From NCBI GenBank assembly GCA_020444505.1, contig JAHLKU010000009.1, forward strand, positions 1 to 59,671: a stretch of 59,671 nucleotides of DNA, in the 5' to 3' direction. Below, in pieces: positions 24,232 through 33,506 of this stretch. Source of the DNA: Actinomycetota bacterium (GTDB lineage Bacteria > Actinomycetota > Acidimicrobiia > Spongiisociales > UBA11373). A program made the position numbers and the translations under genes. Every line of letters begins with the position of its first letter. The stretch's first letter is position 1. The notes below the pieces were generated by a model, which was not told the DNA's origin, did not search any database, and was given only the letters and a program-made list of their open reading frames with translations.

Positions 24232-25014
24232 GTGTTGCTGCAAGGGAAGCGCCTCGTCATCACCGGCGTGCTCACCGACGACTCGATCGCGTTCCACACC
24301 GCCCGGGTCGCCCAGGAGCAGGGCGCCAGGGTGGTGCTGACCGGGTTCGGCCGCGCCAGGCGCCTCACCGAGCGGTCGGCGAAGCGCCTGCCCGAACCGC
24401 CCGACGTCTACGAACTGGACATCACCAGCGCCGACGACATGGCGGCGCTGGTGGCTGCGCTCGACGAGCGGTGGGGCGGCGTGGACGGGGCGCTGCATGC
24501 CATCGCCTACGCCCCCGAGGACGCCCTCGGCGGGCGCTTCCTGGAGACCCCCGCCGAGAGCGCGGGGACCGCCTTCCTCACCTCGGCGTTCTCCTACAAG
24601 ACTCTCGCGGTCGGCCTGCTGCCGCTGTTCCGCAAGGCCGGGGGAGGGGCGCTGGTGACGCTCGACTTCGACAACAGCCAGGCCTGGCCGGCCTACGACT
24701 GGATGGGCGTGGCGAAGTCGGCCCTGCAGTCGGTGACCCGCTACCTGGCCCGGGACCTGGGCGCCGACGGCATCCGGGTGAACGCCGTGTCGGCCGGGCC
24801 GCTCGGCACGGTGGCGGCCAAGTCGATCCCCGGGTTCTCGGTGTTCCAGGACGTCTGGGGCGGCCGGGCCCCGCTGGGGTGGGACGTCGCCGACCCGGAG
24901 CCGGTGGCGAAGATGGCCGCGGTGCTGCTGAGCGACTGGGCGACGAGCACCACCGGCGAGATCGTCCACGTGGACGGCGGGTTCCACGCCATCGCCGCCG
25001 CTCCCACCGAGTAG
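24232..25014 (+). CDS. fabI: Enoyl-[acyl-carrier-protein] reductase (FabI/InhA-like)
   Basis: 260 residues, short-chain dehydrogenase fold. GKRLVITGVLTDDSIAFHTAR is the FabI-type nucleotide-binding start (the Gly-rich motif with an S-I-A continuation rather than the classical TGxxxGxG). The catalytic pair is Tyr-x6-Lys in YDWMGVAKSAL, followed by GIRVNAVSAGPLGTVAAKSIPGF. It catalyses the last step of fatty acid elongation (FAS-II). The sequence resembles InhA more than E. coli FabI in length and start. The GTG is preceded by GAGGGAGGG. Confidence 0.88.
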   Translation: MLLQGKRLVITGVLTDDSIAFHTARVAQEQGARVVLTGFGRARRLTERSAKRLPEPPDVYELDITSADDMAALVAALDERWGGVDGALHAIAYAPEDALGGRFLETPAESAGTAFLTSAFSYKTLAVGLLPLFRKAGGGALVTLDFDNSQAWPAYDWMGVAKSALQSVTRYLARDLGADGIRVNAVSAGPLGTVAAKSIPGFSVFQDVWGGRAPLGWDVADPEPVAKMAAVLLSDWATSTTGEIVHVDGGFHAIAAAPTE

Positions 25015-25030
25015 CCGCCGGGCGAACCGG

Positions 25031-25036
25031 TAATCT
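25031..25036 (+). promoter_or_regulatory. Putative leaderless -10 box (TAATCT) for ddl
   Basis: TAATCT ends 6 bases before ATG 25043 with no ribosome binding site. Confidence 0.5.
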
Positions 25037-25042
25037 CCGCCC

Positions 25043-26053
25043 ATGGCCAGGGTCGCGGTGTTCTTCGGCGGGCGCTCGGAGGAGCACGAGGTGTCGTGCG
25101 TCTCCGCCGTCGCCGTGATCGAGGCGCTCGCCCACAAGGGCCACGACGTGCTCGCGGTGGGCATCGGCCGTGACGGCGGCTGGCACCTGGTGGACCCGGC
25201 CTCCCGCCCCCTCGCCGCCGAGGGCCCCGCCGTGGTGCTGGAGGTGCCGGACGGGGCCCTCCGCTCCGGAGACACCCGGCTCGCCTTCGACGTGGCGTTC
25301 CCGGTGCTCCACGGCCCGTACGGCGAGGACGGCACCGTGCAGGGCATGTTCGAGATGGCGGGCGTCCCCTACGTCGGCAGCGGCGTGGTCGGCTCGGCCG
25401 TGGCGATGGACAAGGACGTCGCCAAGCGGCTGTTCGCCGAAGCCGGCATCCCGACCAGCCCGTTCCTCACCATCCGCGCCGGCGGCTTCGCCGACGACCC
25501 GGCCGGCGTGATCGCCCGGGTCGCCGCAGTCCTGGGCTACCCGGTGTTCGTGAAGCCGGCCGAACTGGGCTCGTCGGTGGGCATCAGCCGGGCCGTGGAC
25601 GACGAGTCGCTGAAGGACGCCGTCCAGGAGGCGCTCCGCCACGGCGACAAGGCCGTCGCCGAGCAGGAGGTGCGGGGCCGGGAGATCGAGGTGGCCGTCC
25701 TCGAGGGCCCCAGGGCGTCGGTGCCGGGCGAGATCGTGGTGTCGGGCTGGTACACGTACGAGGCCAAGTACCGCGACGACGCCACCACGCTGCTCGTGCC
25801 GGCGCCGCTGAGTGAGGCCGCCGCCGCCGAGGTGCGCGAACTGGCGAAGCGGGCGTTCACGGTGCTCGAGTGCCGGGGGCTGGCCCGGGTGGACTTCTTC
25901 TACGAGGAGGAGGGCCGGGGCTTCGTGATCAACGAGATCAACACGATGCCCGGGTTCACCCCGAAGTCGATGTTCCCGATGATGTGGGACGCGACCGGGC
26001 TGCCGTACCCGGACCTCTGCGACGAGTTGGTGGGCCTGGCGCTGGAGCGCTAG
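25043..26053 (+). CDS. ddl: D-alanine--D-alanine ligase
   Basis: 336 residues. VAVFFGGRSEEHEVSCVSA is the Ddl N-terminal signature. FPVLHGPYGEDGTVQG, the ATP-grasp core (GYPVFVKPAELGSSVGISRA) and the metal-binding end (ARVDFFYEEEGRGFVINEINTMPGFT) follow. It joins two D-Ala residues for peptidoglycan precursors, so the cell has a conventional wall. Monocistronic, with an apparently leaderless ATG. Confidence 0.95.
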   Translation: MARVAVFFGGRSEEHEVSCVSAVAVIEALAHKGHDVLAVGIGRDGGWHLVDPASRPLAAEGPAVVLEVPDGALRSGDTRLAFDVAFPVLHGPYGEDGTVQGMFEMAGVPYVGSGVVGSAVAMDKDVAKRLFAEAGIPTSPFLTIRAGGFADDPAGVIARVAAVLGYPVFVKPAELGSSVGISRAVDDESLKDAVQEALRHGDKAVAEQEVRGREIEVAVLEGPRASVPGEIVVSGWYTYEAKYRDDATTLLVPAPLSEAAAAEVRELAKRAFTVLECRGLARVDFFYEEEGRGFVINEINTMPGFTPKSMFPMMWDATGLPYPDLCDELVGLALER

Positions 26054-26095
26054 GGCGCGCGCCGAGAGGGCGGCGCCGCCGCTCCCGCCGGCTGC

Positions 26096-26329
26096 CTACA
26101 GCTTGACGACCGGGCAGGTCAGCGTGCGGGTGATCCCCGCGACGGCCTGGATCCGAGCGACGACCAGCTTGCCGAGCGAATCGACGTCGTCCGCCGACGC
26201 ATGGACGATCGCGTCGTACGGGCCGGTCACGGCTGCGGACACCTCGACGCCGGGGATCTTGCTGACCTCGCCGGCGACCTGGGCGGCCTTGCCGACCTCG
26301 GTCTGGATGAGCACGTAGGCCTCGACCAC
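26096..26329 (-). CDS. Stand-alone Lrp/AsnC ligand-binding (RAM) domain protein
   Basis: 77 residues: only the C-terminal alpha/beta sensing domain of Lrp/AsnC, with no helix-turn-helix. AYVLIQTEVGKAAQVAGEVSK, VTGPYDAIVHA and a closing TLTCPVVKL are typical. Such proteins form ring oligomers that bind amino acids and may modulate partner regulators. The GTG at 26329 is preceded by AAGGAG. TAGAGT on the minus strand at 26364-26369 could be the -10 box. Confidence 0.8.
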   Translation of the reverse strand: MVEAYVLIQTEVGKAAQVAGEVSKIPGVEVSAAVTGPYDAIVHASADDVDSLGKLVVARIQAVAGITRTLTCPVVKL

Positions 26330-26439
26330 CTGACACTCCTTCGTGGGCTGCGTGTTGGGGGGAACTCTACCGTCCGGGGCGCGCGGCGTGGCACCGGCCG
26401 GTTTGGCCCGGGGGCGCCGCCCGCCGATACTTCCCGCCC

Positions 26440-27636
26440 ATGCCCATCGTCCTGCTCGCCGCCGCCGCCGGGGCCCTGCTCTCGGCCGTCAATGCGTCGC
26501 TGAGGCGACCCCGCCGGTTCGGCCCGCTGTGGCTGCCGGCGATGGTCACCGGCGAGACGGCACCGTGGGGGATCGCGCTGCGTCTGGGCATCGGCGCCGC
26601 CTTCGCCGCCGCCGGTTGGGCGGGGGGATGGGCAGGCCGCACCGGGCTGGCGCTGCTGGGCATCTCGGCGGCGCTGCTGGCGGTGAACCACGCCGCGGCG
26701 CTGCGGGCCAGGGCGCTGATGGCGGCCGCCGCCTCGGAGGCGCTCGGTGAGCCGGTGACGCTGCCGCCGACGCCGTGGTGGCGGCTGCTGCGCCCCTACC
26801 CGTCGCCGCCCCGCCGGGTGCGCGTGGAACGCGACGTCTCCTACGGCCCGGAGCGGGCGCACCGCATGGACGTCTACCGCCCGGCGTCGCCCGCCGGACC
26901 GGGGCCGGTGCTGGTGCAGGTGCACGGCGGCGGTTGGACGCACGGGCGGCGGGACCAGCAGGCGCGCCCGCTGCTGCACCGGATGGCGGCCGCCGGGTGG
27001 GTGGTGTGCAGCATCTCGTACCGGCTCACGCCGCCGGCGGTGTGGCCGGAGCACCTGGTCGACGTGAAGCGGGCCATCGCCTACGTGCGCGAGCACGCCG
27101 CCGGGCTGGGCGCCGACGCCTCGTTCGTGGCGGTGACGGGCGGCTCGGCGGGGGGGCAGCTGGCAGCGATGGCGGCGCTGACCGCAGGCAATGCCGGCTA
27201 CCAGCCGGGCTTCGAGGAGGCCGACACCGCGGTGCAGGCGTGCGTGCCGGTGTACGGGGTGCACGACATGCTGCGGCGGGACGGCATCACGCCCAAGTGG
27301 CCGTACCTGGCCACCCACGTGCTCCGGTCCGATCCCGTCGAGGACCCGGAGCGGTGGGCGTCGGCGTCGCCGATCCGCTCGGCCCGGGCCGAGCGCCCGC
27401 CGTTCCTGATCGTCCACGGCGCTGCCGACACGCTCGTAGGGCCCGGCGAGTCCGAACGGCTGGCCGATGCGCTGCGTGCGGCGGGAGGGCCTCCGGTCGG
27501 CCTCGCCGTGCTGCCGGGCGCCACGCACGGCTTCGACGTGATGCACTCCTTGCGCGCCGAGCGCACGGTGGACGGGGTGCAGGCGTTCCTGGAAGGGTGG
27601 TGGCGGCGCCACCGCGCCGCCGGCGACGGCCCCTAG
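26440..27636 (+). CDS. Alpha/beta hydrolase (HSL/esterase-like) with N-terminal membrane segments
   Basis: 398 residues. The first 110 contain two or three hydrophobic segments, an anchor. The hydrolase domain has the oxyanion motif HGGGWTHGRRD, the nucleophile elbow VTGGSAGGQLA, an acid in the VHGAADTLVGP region and the catalytic His in GATHGFDV. These mark the hormone-sensitive-lipase/BD-FAE type esterases. It probably hydrolyses small lipid or carboxyl esters at the membrane; substrate unknown. The 3' end overlaps the convergent cold-shock-like gene by 4 bases. Confidence 0.82.
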   Translation: MPIVLLAAAAGALLSAVNASLRRPRRFGPLWLPAMVTGETAPWGIALRLGIGAAFAAAGWAGGWAGRTGLALLGISAALLAVNHAAALRARALMAAAASEALGEPVTLPPTPWWRLLRPYPSPPRRVRVERDVSYGPERAHRMDVYRPASPAGPGPVLVQVHGGGWTHGRRDQQARPLLHRMAAAGWVVCSISYRLTPPAVWPEHLVDVKRAIAYVREHAAGLGADASFVAVTGGSAGGQLAAMAALTAGNAGYQPGFEEADTAVQACVPVYGVHDMLRRDGITPKWPYLATHVLRSDPVEDPERWASASPIRSARAERPPFLIVHGAADTLVGPGESERLADALRAAGGPPVGLAVLPGATHGFDVMHSLRAERTVDGVQAFLEGWWRRHRAAGDGP

Positions 27637-27845
27637 GAGCCGTCGGAGCCGAGGCGGACCGAGGTGGCGACGGTGCGCCCGCCGTCGTCCCGGGTGTCGA
27701 ACACGATGCGCTGCCCCTGGCGGAGGGTGCGGAAGATGCTGCCCCGGAGCGAGCCCGGGGCGAGGGCGACCTCGGTGGTGCCGTCGTCGAGCAGGATCAC
27801 GCCGAGGCCTGTCTCCGGGTCGTAGACCTTGACGACGCCCTGCAC
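27633..27845 (-). CDS. Cold-shock-domain-like small protein
   Basis: About 70 residues from a GTG at 27845, 4 bases after the rpmB stop, so it is co-transcribed with rpmB. GVVKVYDPETGLGVIL resembles the first strands of CspA (RNP1 region), and FRTLRQGQRIVFDT resembles the CspA strand with GxxV-F. The aromatic residues normally used for stacking on RNA are mostly replaced (Tyr and Leu in place of the Trp-Phe and Phe positions). It may be a degenerate cold-shock or other small OB-fold protein. A longer upstream start would overlap rpmB and is rejected. Confidence 0.65.
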   Translation of the reverse strand: MQGVVKVYDPETGLGVILLDDGTTEVALAPGSLRGSIFRTLRQGQRIVFDTRDDGGRTVATSVRLGSDGS

Positions 27846-27849
27846 CGGG

Positions 27850-28038
27850 CTAGACCTTCTCGATCTTGCCGGCCTTGATGCACGAGGTGCAGACCCGCAT
27901 CCGTTTCGAGTTGCTGCCGTCCCTGACGCGGACGCGCTGGATGTTGGGCAGCCAGCGTCGGCTGCTCCGGCGGTGCGAATGGCTGACCTGCTTGCCGACC
28001 CATGGCCCCTTGCCACAGACCTCGCAGCGATAGGACAT
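27850..28038 (-). CDS. rpmB: 50S ribosomal protein L28, zinc-binding form
   Basis: 62 residues. [25 protein letters not shown] is the classic L28 start; later residues include [13 protein letters not shown]. Four cysteines in two pairs make this the zinc-containing (C+) version. The ATG at 28038 is set by an AGGAGGTC ribosome binding site, and a TATCCT box precedes it on the minus strand. It is followed by the cold-shock-like gene and is divergent from the DAK2 gene. Confidence 0.95.
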   Translation of the reverse strand: MSYRCEVCGKGPWVGKQVSHSHRRSSRRWLPNIQRVRVRDGSNSKRMRVCTSCIKAGKIEKV

Positions 28039-28105
28039 GGAGACCTCCTGACGAGCGGCCGGAAGGATAGCAGCGGGCGGAGGGCACACCATCCGGCGGC
28101 GCCCG

Positions 28106-28111
28106 TATACT
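28106..28111 (+). promoter_or_regulatory. Putative leaderless -10 box (TATACT) for the fakA-like operon
   Basis: TATACT ends 9 bases before GTG 28121; no ribosome binding site is present. Confidence 0.5.
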
Positions 28112-28120
28112 CCCCGAACC

Positions 28121-29860
28121 GTGAGCACCAAGGTGTCCGAGATGCGTGCCGCGATGGTCCGGGGGGCGCTGCGGCGCTACCTGGGCCTGCTGCGCGAACA
28201 GCAGGAAGCCCTCAATCGCCTCAACGTCTACCCGGTGCCCGACGGCGACACCGGCTCCAACATGGTCGCGACCATGGAGTCGGTGGACGACCACCTCGGG
28301 CACTCCCGCAAGATGGACGAGGTGGCCGAGGCCGTCGCCCGCGGCTCGCTGATGGGCGCCCAGGGCAACAGCGGCATCATCCTGTCCCAGATCCTGCGGG
28401 CGATGGCCTCCACGCTGGAGGGACGGGAGGCGCTCGATGCCGCCGGGCTGCGCGAGGCGCTGTCGGGGGCGTCGGCGGCCGCCTACCAGGCGGTCGGCCG
28501 TCCCGTGGAGGGCACCATCCTCACCGTGCTGCGGGAGACCGCCGAGGCGATCGCCGCCGACGACGGCGACGACCTGGCCGTCGTCCTCGGCGCCGCCTAC
28601 CGGGCCGCCGAGGCGTCGCTGCGGAGGACGCCCGACCTGCTGCCGGTGCTGGCGGAGGCCGGCGTGGTGGACGCCGGCGGTGCGGGGTTGCTGCTGCTGT
28701 TCGCCGCCCTGGCGGAGGAAGTGGGCGGTGCGCGGCCGGCCCTCCCCTCCGACCTGCTCTCGGCCGCCGCCGACCTGGGCGACCACCACGTCCACGACCC
28801 CGGCGACGCCGAGCACGGTGTGGGGGATCTCCGCTACGAGGTGATGTTCCTGCTCGACGGGGAGGACGGCGCAGGCGACCGCCTCAAGGAGGCGTGGGCG
28901 GAGATCGGTGACTCCATCGTGGTGGTCGGCGGGGACGGCGACTGGAACTGCCACATCCACACCGACCACATCGGAGCGGCCATCGAGGCCGGCATCGCCG
29001 AGGGTCGACCGCACCGCATCAGGGTCACCGACCTGCTGGAGCAGGCCGCCGCCGAGGAGATCCACGGGCCGAGCGGACCCGTGTTCGAGCCCCTCCCCGA
29101 GGCCCGCAAGGCCAGGGTCGGCGTGGTGGCGGTGGCCGCCGGGGACGGCGTCGTCGAGATGTTCCGCCAGTACGGGGTGCAGGCGGTGGTCGTCGGGGGC
29201 CAGACCATGAACCCGTCGGTCGGCGATCTGCTGGCCGCCGTCGAGGCGGCCCACGCCAAGACGATCATCGTGCTGCCGGACAACAAGAACGTCATCCCCG
29301 CCGCCGAGCAGTTGGACGCGCTCACCAAGAAGACCATCCACGTGGTGCCGACCCGCTCCGTCGTCCAGGGGCTGGCATCGTTGATCGGCTACGAGCCGAA
29401 CGGCGACGCGGAGGAGATGGCCGCCGCCATGGCGGACGCCGCCGCCCAGTTGAGCACCGGCGAGATGACCACTGCGGTGCGCGACGCCCGCACCCCGGTG
29501 GGTGGCATCCGCCGGGGTGACTGGCTGGGCGTGGTGGACGGCAAGGTGCGGGTGATCACCCGGTCGAAGCAGGCGGGGCGGCTGCAGGCCTGGCTGGAGC
29601 GCAGGCTGCTCGGGAGCGAGCGCGCCGCGGCCCGTGCCGGGCGGCGGGCGGCCGCCTCCGAGCGCGCCGCACTGGTCGCCCTGCTCGAGCAGGTGGTGGA
29701 CCCGGACCACGAGGTCGTCACCCTGCTCGCCGGGGAGGGCTCGGAGCCCGCCGCCACCGCCGCCGCCGCGGCCTGGCTGGCCGCCGAGCGGCCGGGCGCC
29801 GAGCTGCAACTGGCCGACGGGGGACAGCCGCTGTACCCCTACCTGATCGGCTCGGAGTGA
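28121..29860 (+). CDS. fakA: DAK2-domain fatty acid kinase catalytic subunit (FakA/YloV-like)
   Basis: 579 residues. The N-terminal DhaL-like kinase domain has [14 protein letters not shown] (metal/ATP site) and [18 protein letters not shown]. The middle contains [12 protein letters not shown], and the C-terminal half (from about residue 320) is the DAK1_2/DegV-like domain with GGQTMNPS and LPDNKNV. FakA phosphorylates fatty acids bound to a FakB partner; no fakB is in the window. The gene sits immediately before recG (GTGA overlap), a linkage common in Gram-positive bacteria. Confidence 0.9.
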   Translation: MSTKVSEMRAAMVRGALRRYLGLLREQQEALNRLNVYPVPDGDTGSNMVATMESVDDHLGHSRKMDEVAEAVARGSLMGAQGNSGIILSQILRAMASTLEGREALDAAGLREALSGASAAAYQAVGRPVEGTILTVLRETAEAIAADDGDDLAVVLGAAYRAAEASLRRTPDLLPVLAEAGVVDAGGAGLLLLFAALAEEVGGARPALPSDLLSAAADLGDHHVHDPGDAEHGVGDLRYEVMFLLDGEDGAGDRLKEAWAEIGDSIVVVGGDGDWNCHIHTDHIGAAIEAGIAEGRPHRIRVTDLLEQAAAEEIHGPSGPVFEPLPEARKARVGVVAVAAGDGVVEMFRQYGVQAVVVGGQTMNPSVGDLLAAVEAAHAKTIIVLPDNKNVIPAAEQLDALTKKTIHVVPTRSVVQGLASLIGYEPNGDAEEMAAAMADAAAQLSTGEMTTAVRDARTPVGGIRRGDWLGVVDGKVRVITRSKQAGRLQAWLERRLLGSERAAARAGRRAAASERAALVALLEQVVDPDHEVVTLLAGEGSEPAATAAAAAWLAAERPGAELQLADGGQPLYPYLIGSE

Positions 29861-31935
29861 CCGCCGGGCGCAGCCTCGCCTACCTCGCCGGGGTGGAGAT
29901 CGAGCGGGTGCAGGGGCTCTCCGGCAAGCGGGGCGCCGATCTCCGCAAGGCCGGCATCCGCAGCGTCGCCGACCTGCTGCTGCACGTGCCGCGGCGGTAC
30001 ATCGACCGCTCGCTGCAGGCGCCGCTGGCCGAACTGCCGGTCGGCGAGGAGGTCACCGCCATCGGGACGGTGAAGAAGGTGTCCACCCGCCGTCCCCGGG
30101 CCAAGCTGACGATCGTGGAAGCGACCGTCTTCGACGGGTCGTCGTACCTGTTCGCCGTGTGGTTCAACCAGGGGTTCCGGGCCCGCCAGCTCACGGAGGG
30201 TGCCGAGGTGGCGCTGTCCGGCAAGATCGAGCGCTTCCGGGGCAGGCTGCAGATGAAGTCCCCCGACGCCGACGTGCTCGACCGGCCTGCGGAGTCGCTC
30301 ATCACCGGGCGGGTGGTGCCGGTGCACCCCAGCGCGGGCGGCGTGGGCCCCGGCTGGTTGCGCCGCGCCGTCCACAACGGGCTGAAGCGCTCCCGGCCCA
30401 TCGCCGACCCGCTGCCGCCCGACCTGGTGGAGCGGCTCGGCCTGGTGGGCAGGGACACCGCGATCGCCGACATCCACTTCCCCGACACGATGGCCGACAC
30501 CGGGCCGGCCCGGGAGCGGCTGGTGTTCGACGAGTTGTTCCGCCTCGAGGTGGCGCTGGCCATCCGCAAGCACCTGCAGGTGGAGGAGGAGGACGGGATC
30601 GAACACGCCGTCGGCGCCGGGCTGGTCGAGTCGTTCGTGGGCTCGCTGCCGTATTCGCTGACCGGGGCCCAGGAGCGGGTGATCGCCGAGATCCAGGCCG
30701 ACATGGCCTCGCCCCACCCCATGCACCGCCTGCTGCAGGGCGAGGTCGGATCCGGCAAGACGGTGGTGGCCATGGCGGCGCTGCTCACGGGTGTCCAGGG
30801 CGGCTACCAGGGGGCGGTGATGGCCCCCACCGAGGTGCTCGCAGAGCAGCACCACCTGGGGCTCGCCCCGCTCGCCGAACTGGTGGGCGTGCGGATGGCC
30901 CTGCTGACCGGCTCGTCGCAGGACCGGGAGGCGGTGATCGAGGCGGTGGCCGCCGGGACCATCGACGTCGTGGTCGGCACCCATGCCCTCATCCAGGAGG
31001 GGGTGTCCTTCGACCGGCTCGGCATCGCGGTGGTGGACGAGCAGCACCGCTTCGGGGTGCACCAGCGGGTGTCGCTGCGCGACAAGGCCGACGGCCCCCA
31101 GCCCGACCTGCTCATCATGACGGCGACGCCGATCCCGCGCACCCTGTCGATGACCCTGTACGGCGACCTCGACGTGTCGGTGCTCGACGAGATGCCGGCC
31201 GGCCGCCGGGCCATCCGCACGATCGCGGCGTCGCCGGGGGAACTCGGCCCGGTCTGGGACCTGGTCCGGTCGGAGGCGGCGGCGGGGCGCCAGGCGTTCG
31301 TGGTGTGCCCCCTGGTCGAGGACAGCGACAAACTGCAGGCCGCCTCGGCCACCGCCGAGCACGAGCGGCTGCAGGCGGTGTTCCCCGACCTGCGGGTGGG
31401 CCTGCTCCACGGCCAGATGCGCTCCGCCGACAAGGAGGAGGTGATGGGCCGGATGCGGGCCGGCGAGATCGACGTGCTGGTGGCGACCACCGTCATCGAG
31501 GTGGGCATCGACATCGCCAACGCCACCGTGATGGTGATCGAGGACGCCGACCGCTTCGGCCTGAGCCAGTTGCACCAGTTGCGGGGCCGGGTGGGCCGCG
31601 GCGAGCACGCCTCGACGTGCGTCCTGGTGGCCGACCCCACCACGCAGGAGGGTGAGCAGCGGCTGGCGGCGATGCTGGCCACCACCGACGGGTTCCGCCT
31701 CGCCGAGGAGGACCTGCGCATCCGGGGCCAGGGCACGGTGTTCGGTGCCCGGCAAGCCGGGATGCCCGACCTCAAACTGGCCGACATCCTGGAGGACATC
31801 GACACGCTGGTGACGGCCCGCCGCGAGGCCTTTGCGCTCGTTGCCGGCGACCCCGGCCTGGACCGGCACCGCCCCGTCGCCGAGGAGTTGCGGGCGCTGC
31901 TGGGCGACGAGGTGGAATGGCTGCTGATCTCATGA
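29857..31935 (+). CDS. recG: ATP-dependent DNA helicase RecG
   Basis: 692 residues. An N-terminal OB-fold wedge domain (about 60-160) recognises branched DNA. The helicase follows with Walker A GEVGSGKTVVAM (about 295), the DEQH box VVDEQHRFGVHQR, MTATPIPRTL, and motifs V/VI (ATTVIEVGIDIANATVMVIEDADRFGLSQLHQLRGRVGRG, interrupted nowhere). RecG regresses stalled replication forks. It overlaps the fakA-like stop and is 10 bases ahead of rsmD. Confidence 0.95.
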   Translation: MTAGRSLAYLAGVEIERVQGLSGKRGADLRKAGIRSVADLLLHVPRRYIDRSLQAPLAELPVGEEVTAIGTVKKVSTRRPRAKLTIVEATVFDGSSYLFAVWFNQGFRARQLTEGAEVALSGKIERFRGRLQMKSPDADVLDRPAESLITGRVVPVHPSAGGVGPGWLRRAVHNGLKRSRPIADPLPPDLVERLGLVGRDTAIADIHFPDTMADTGPARERLVFDELFRLEVALAIRKHLQVEEEDGIEHAVGAGLVESFVGSLPYSLTGAQERVIAEIQADMASPHPMHRLLQGEVGSGKTVVAMAALLTGVQGGYQGAVMAPTEVLAEQHHLGLAPLAELVGVRMALLTGSSQDREAVIEAVAAGTIDVVVGTHALIQEGVSFDRLGIAVVDEQHRFGVHQRVSLRDKADGPQPDLLIMTATPIPRTLSMTLYGDLDVSVLDEMPAGRRAIRTIAASPGELGPVWDLVRSEAAAGRQAFVVCPLVEDSDKLQAASATAEHERLQAVFPDLRVGLLHGQMRSADKEEVMGRMRAGEIDVLVATTVIEVGIDIANATVMVIEDADRFGLSQLHQLRGRVGRGEHASTCVLVADPTTQEGEQRLAAMLATTDGFRLAEEDLRIRGQGTVFGARQAGMPDLKLADILEDIDTLVTARREAFALVAGDPGLDRHRPVAEELRALLGDEVEWLLIS

Positions 31936-31945
31936 CGGTGCGGCG

Positions 31946-32485
31946 ATGCGGGTGATCGCGGGGGCGGCCAAGGGCCGCAAGCTGCGGGCCCCGGGGGAGG
32001 GGACCCGGCCCATGATGGACCGCGTCCGCGAGGCGCTGTTCTCGTCGCTCGGCCCCGTCGTGGAGGGTGCGGACGTGCTCGACCTGTTCGCCGGGTCGGG
32101 CAGCATCGGCATCGAGGCGCTGAGCAGGGGGGCAGCACGCGTGGTGTTCGTGGAGCGGGCGCGGGGGGCGGTCCGCGTGCTCCGGGCCAACCTCGGGGAC
32201 GTCGGCCTGGGCGGCGAGGTGGTGCCGGCGGACGCCGCCGCCTACCTCGCATCGACGCCGGACACCTTCGACCTGGTGTTCGTTGACCCCCCGTATGCGC
32301 TCCCGCTACCGTCGGTGGAGGAGATCCTCGGCCTGGTCGCGGCCCGGCTGAGGCCGGGAGGTGTGGTCGTGGTGCACCGCAGGGCCGGGACGGGGACGCC
32401 CCGGGCGGCGGGTCTCGCCCCTGCCGCCGTGCGGACGTACGGCGACACGGAGATCACCCGATTCGAGACCGAGGAGGACCGGTGA
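31946..32485 (+). CDS. rsmD: 16S rRNA (guanine(966)-N(2))-methyltransferase RsmD
   Basis: 179 residues. MRVIAGAAKGRKL and RPMMDRVREALFSSL are the RsmD start. LDLFAGSGSIGIEALSRGA is the SAM-binding loop and VFVDPPYALP the catalytic DPPY motif. It methylates G966 of 16S rRNA in the assembling 30S subunit. It overlaps coaD (GTGA), the normal rsmD-coaD pairing. Confidence 0.93.
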   Translation: MRVIAGAAKGRKLRAPGEGTRPMMDRVREALFSSLGPVVEGADVLDLFAGSGSIGIEALSRGAARVVFVERARGAVRVLRANLGDVGLGGEVVPADAAAYLASTPDTFDLVFVDPPYALPLPSVEEILGLVAARLRPGGVVVVHRRAGTGTPRAAGLAPAAVRTYGDTEITRFETEEDR

Positions 32486-32961
32486 CCACAGCCCTCGTGC
32501 CCGGGAGCTTCGACCCGCCGACCAACGGCCACGTCGACGTGATCGTCCGGTGCGCCAACCTCTTCGACCGGGTGGTCGTGGGGGTGGTCGGCAACCCCTC
32601 GAAGAGCCCCATGTTCACCTCGGAGGAGCGCATCGAGATGCTGCGCTCCTCCTGTGCCGAGTGGCCGCACCTGGAGTACGTGGCCTTCGACGGGCTGCTG
32701 GTGGACTGCGCCCGAGACGTGGGGGCGCAGGTGATCGTGAAGGGCCTCCGGGCCATGACCGACTTCGACTACGAGTTGCAGCTGGCCCAGATGAACCGGC
32801 ATCTGTCGGGGATCGTGACCATGTTCGTGGCCACCGCGCCCGCCCTCGGGTACCTGTCGTCCTCGCTCGTGAAGGAGGTCGCCGGGCTGGGCGGCGACGT
32901 CACCAAGCTGGTGCCGCCGGCGGTGGCCGCGGCGCTGAAGGAGCGGATCGCCGATGACTGA
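32482..32961 (+). CDS. coaD: Phosphopantetheine adenylyltransferase
   Basis: 159 residues. ALVPGSFDPPTNGHVDVI contains the nucleotidyltransferase HxGH-type site (here NGHVD). VKGLRAMTDFDYELQLAQMN and YLSSSLVKEVA follow. It makes dephospho-CoA from phosphopantetheine and ATP in the fourth step of CoA synthesis. It starts in the rsmD stop and overlaps the next gene by 8 bases. Confidence 0.95.
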   Translation: MTTALVPGSFDPPTNGHVDVIVRCANLFDRVVVGVVGNPSKSPMFTSEERIEMLRSSCAEWPHLEYVAFDGLLVDCARDVGAQVIVKGLRAMTDFDYELQLAQMNRHLSGIVTMFVATAPALGYLSSSLVKEVAGLGGDVTKLVPPAVAAALKERIADD

Positions 32962-33484
32962 CGAGACCCCGCAGCAACCCGAGCCCGTGCAGGTCCCCCC
33001 GCGCCTGGGGGAGCTGCTGGAGCTGGTGGACGAGCTGATCCTGGCCGTGGAGGGGGCGCGCACCGTGCCCCTGTCCAACAACGTGATGCTGGATCGCGCC
33101 CGGCTCATCGACATGCTGTACCAGCTGCGCGACGAGCTGCCGGACGAGCTCCGGGCGGCACGGTGGATGGTCCGGGAGCGGGAGTCGTTCGTGGCCCGCA
33201 CCAACGAGACCGCCCGCGACATGCTGGAGCGGGCCCGGGCCCGCTCCGACGAGCTGGTCAGCGAGTCGTACATCGTGAAGGAGGCCGTGGAGGAGGCCAA
33301 CGCCCTGCTGCGGCGGGCGGAGGCCGAGGCGACCCGGGTCCGGCTGGAGGCGGAGGACTACTCCGAGAAGACCCTGGCCGAGACCGAGGGAGTGCTCTCC
33401 GACCTGCTCTCGCAGGTGCGGCGGTCCCGGGCCGAGCTGCACCAGGCGCGTCCCCGGGTGACGATGCCCGAGGAAGAGGACTGA
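32954..33484 (+). CDS. Coiled-coil protein, DivIVA/ATP-synthase-b-like
   Basis: 176 residues. PRLGELLELVDELILAVEGARTVPLSNNVMLDR, then a long charged helix (about 60-160) rich in Glu, Arg and Ala that should form a coiled coil. Proteins of this kind follow coaD in many actinobacteria and are described as DivIVA-like or as conserved ATPase-annotated proteins. A role in cell-pole or envelope organisation is inference. No membrane segment or enzymatic motif is visible. Confidence 0.7.
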   Translation: MTDETPQQPEPVQVPPRLGELLELVDELILAVEGARTVPLSNNVMLDRARLIDMLYQLRDELPDELRAARWMVRERESFVARTNETARDMLERARARSDELVSESYIVKEAVEEANALLRRAEAEATRVRLEAEDYSEKTLAETEGVLSDLLSQVRRSRAELHQARPRVTMPEEED

Positions 33485-33493
33485 GCACGGCGG

Positions 33494-33499
33494 TACGAT
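33494..33499 (+). promoter_or_regulatory. Putative leaderless -10 box (TACGAT) for the yceD-rpmF operon
   Basis: TACGAT ends 7 bases before GTG 33507, just after the stop of the coiled-coil gene. Confidence 0.5.
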
Positions 33500-33506
33500 T
33501 CCGGTC

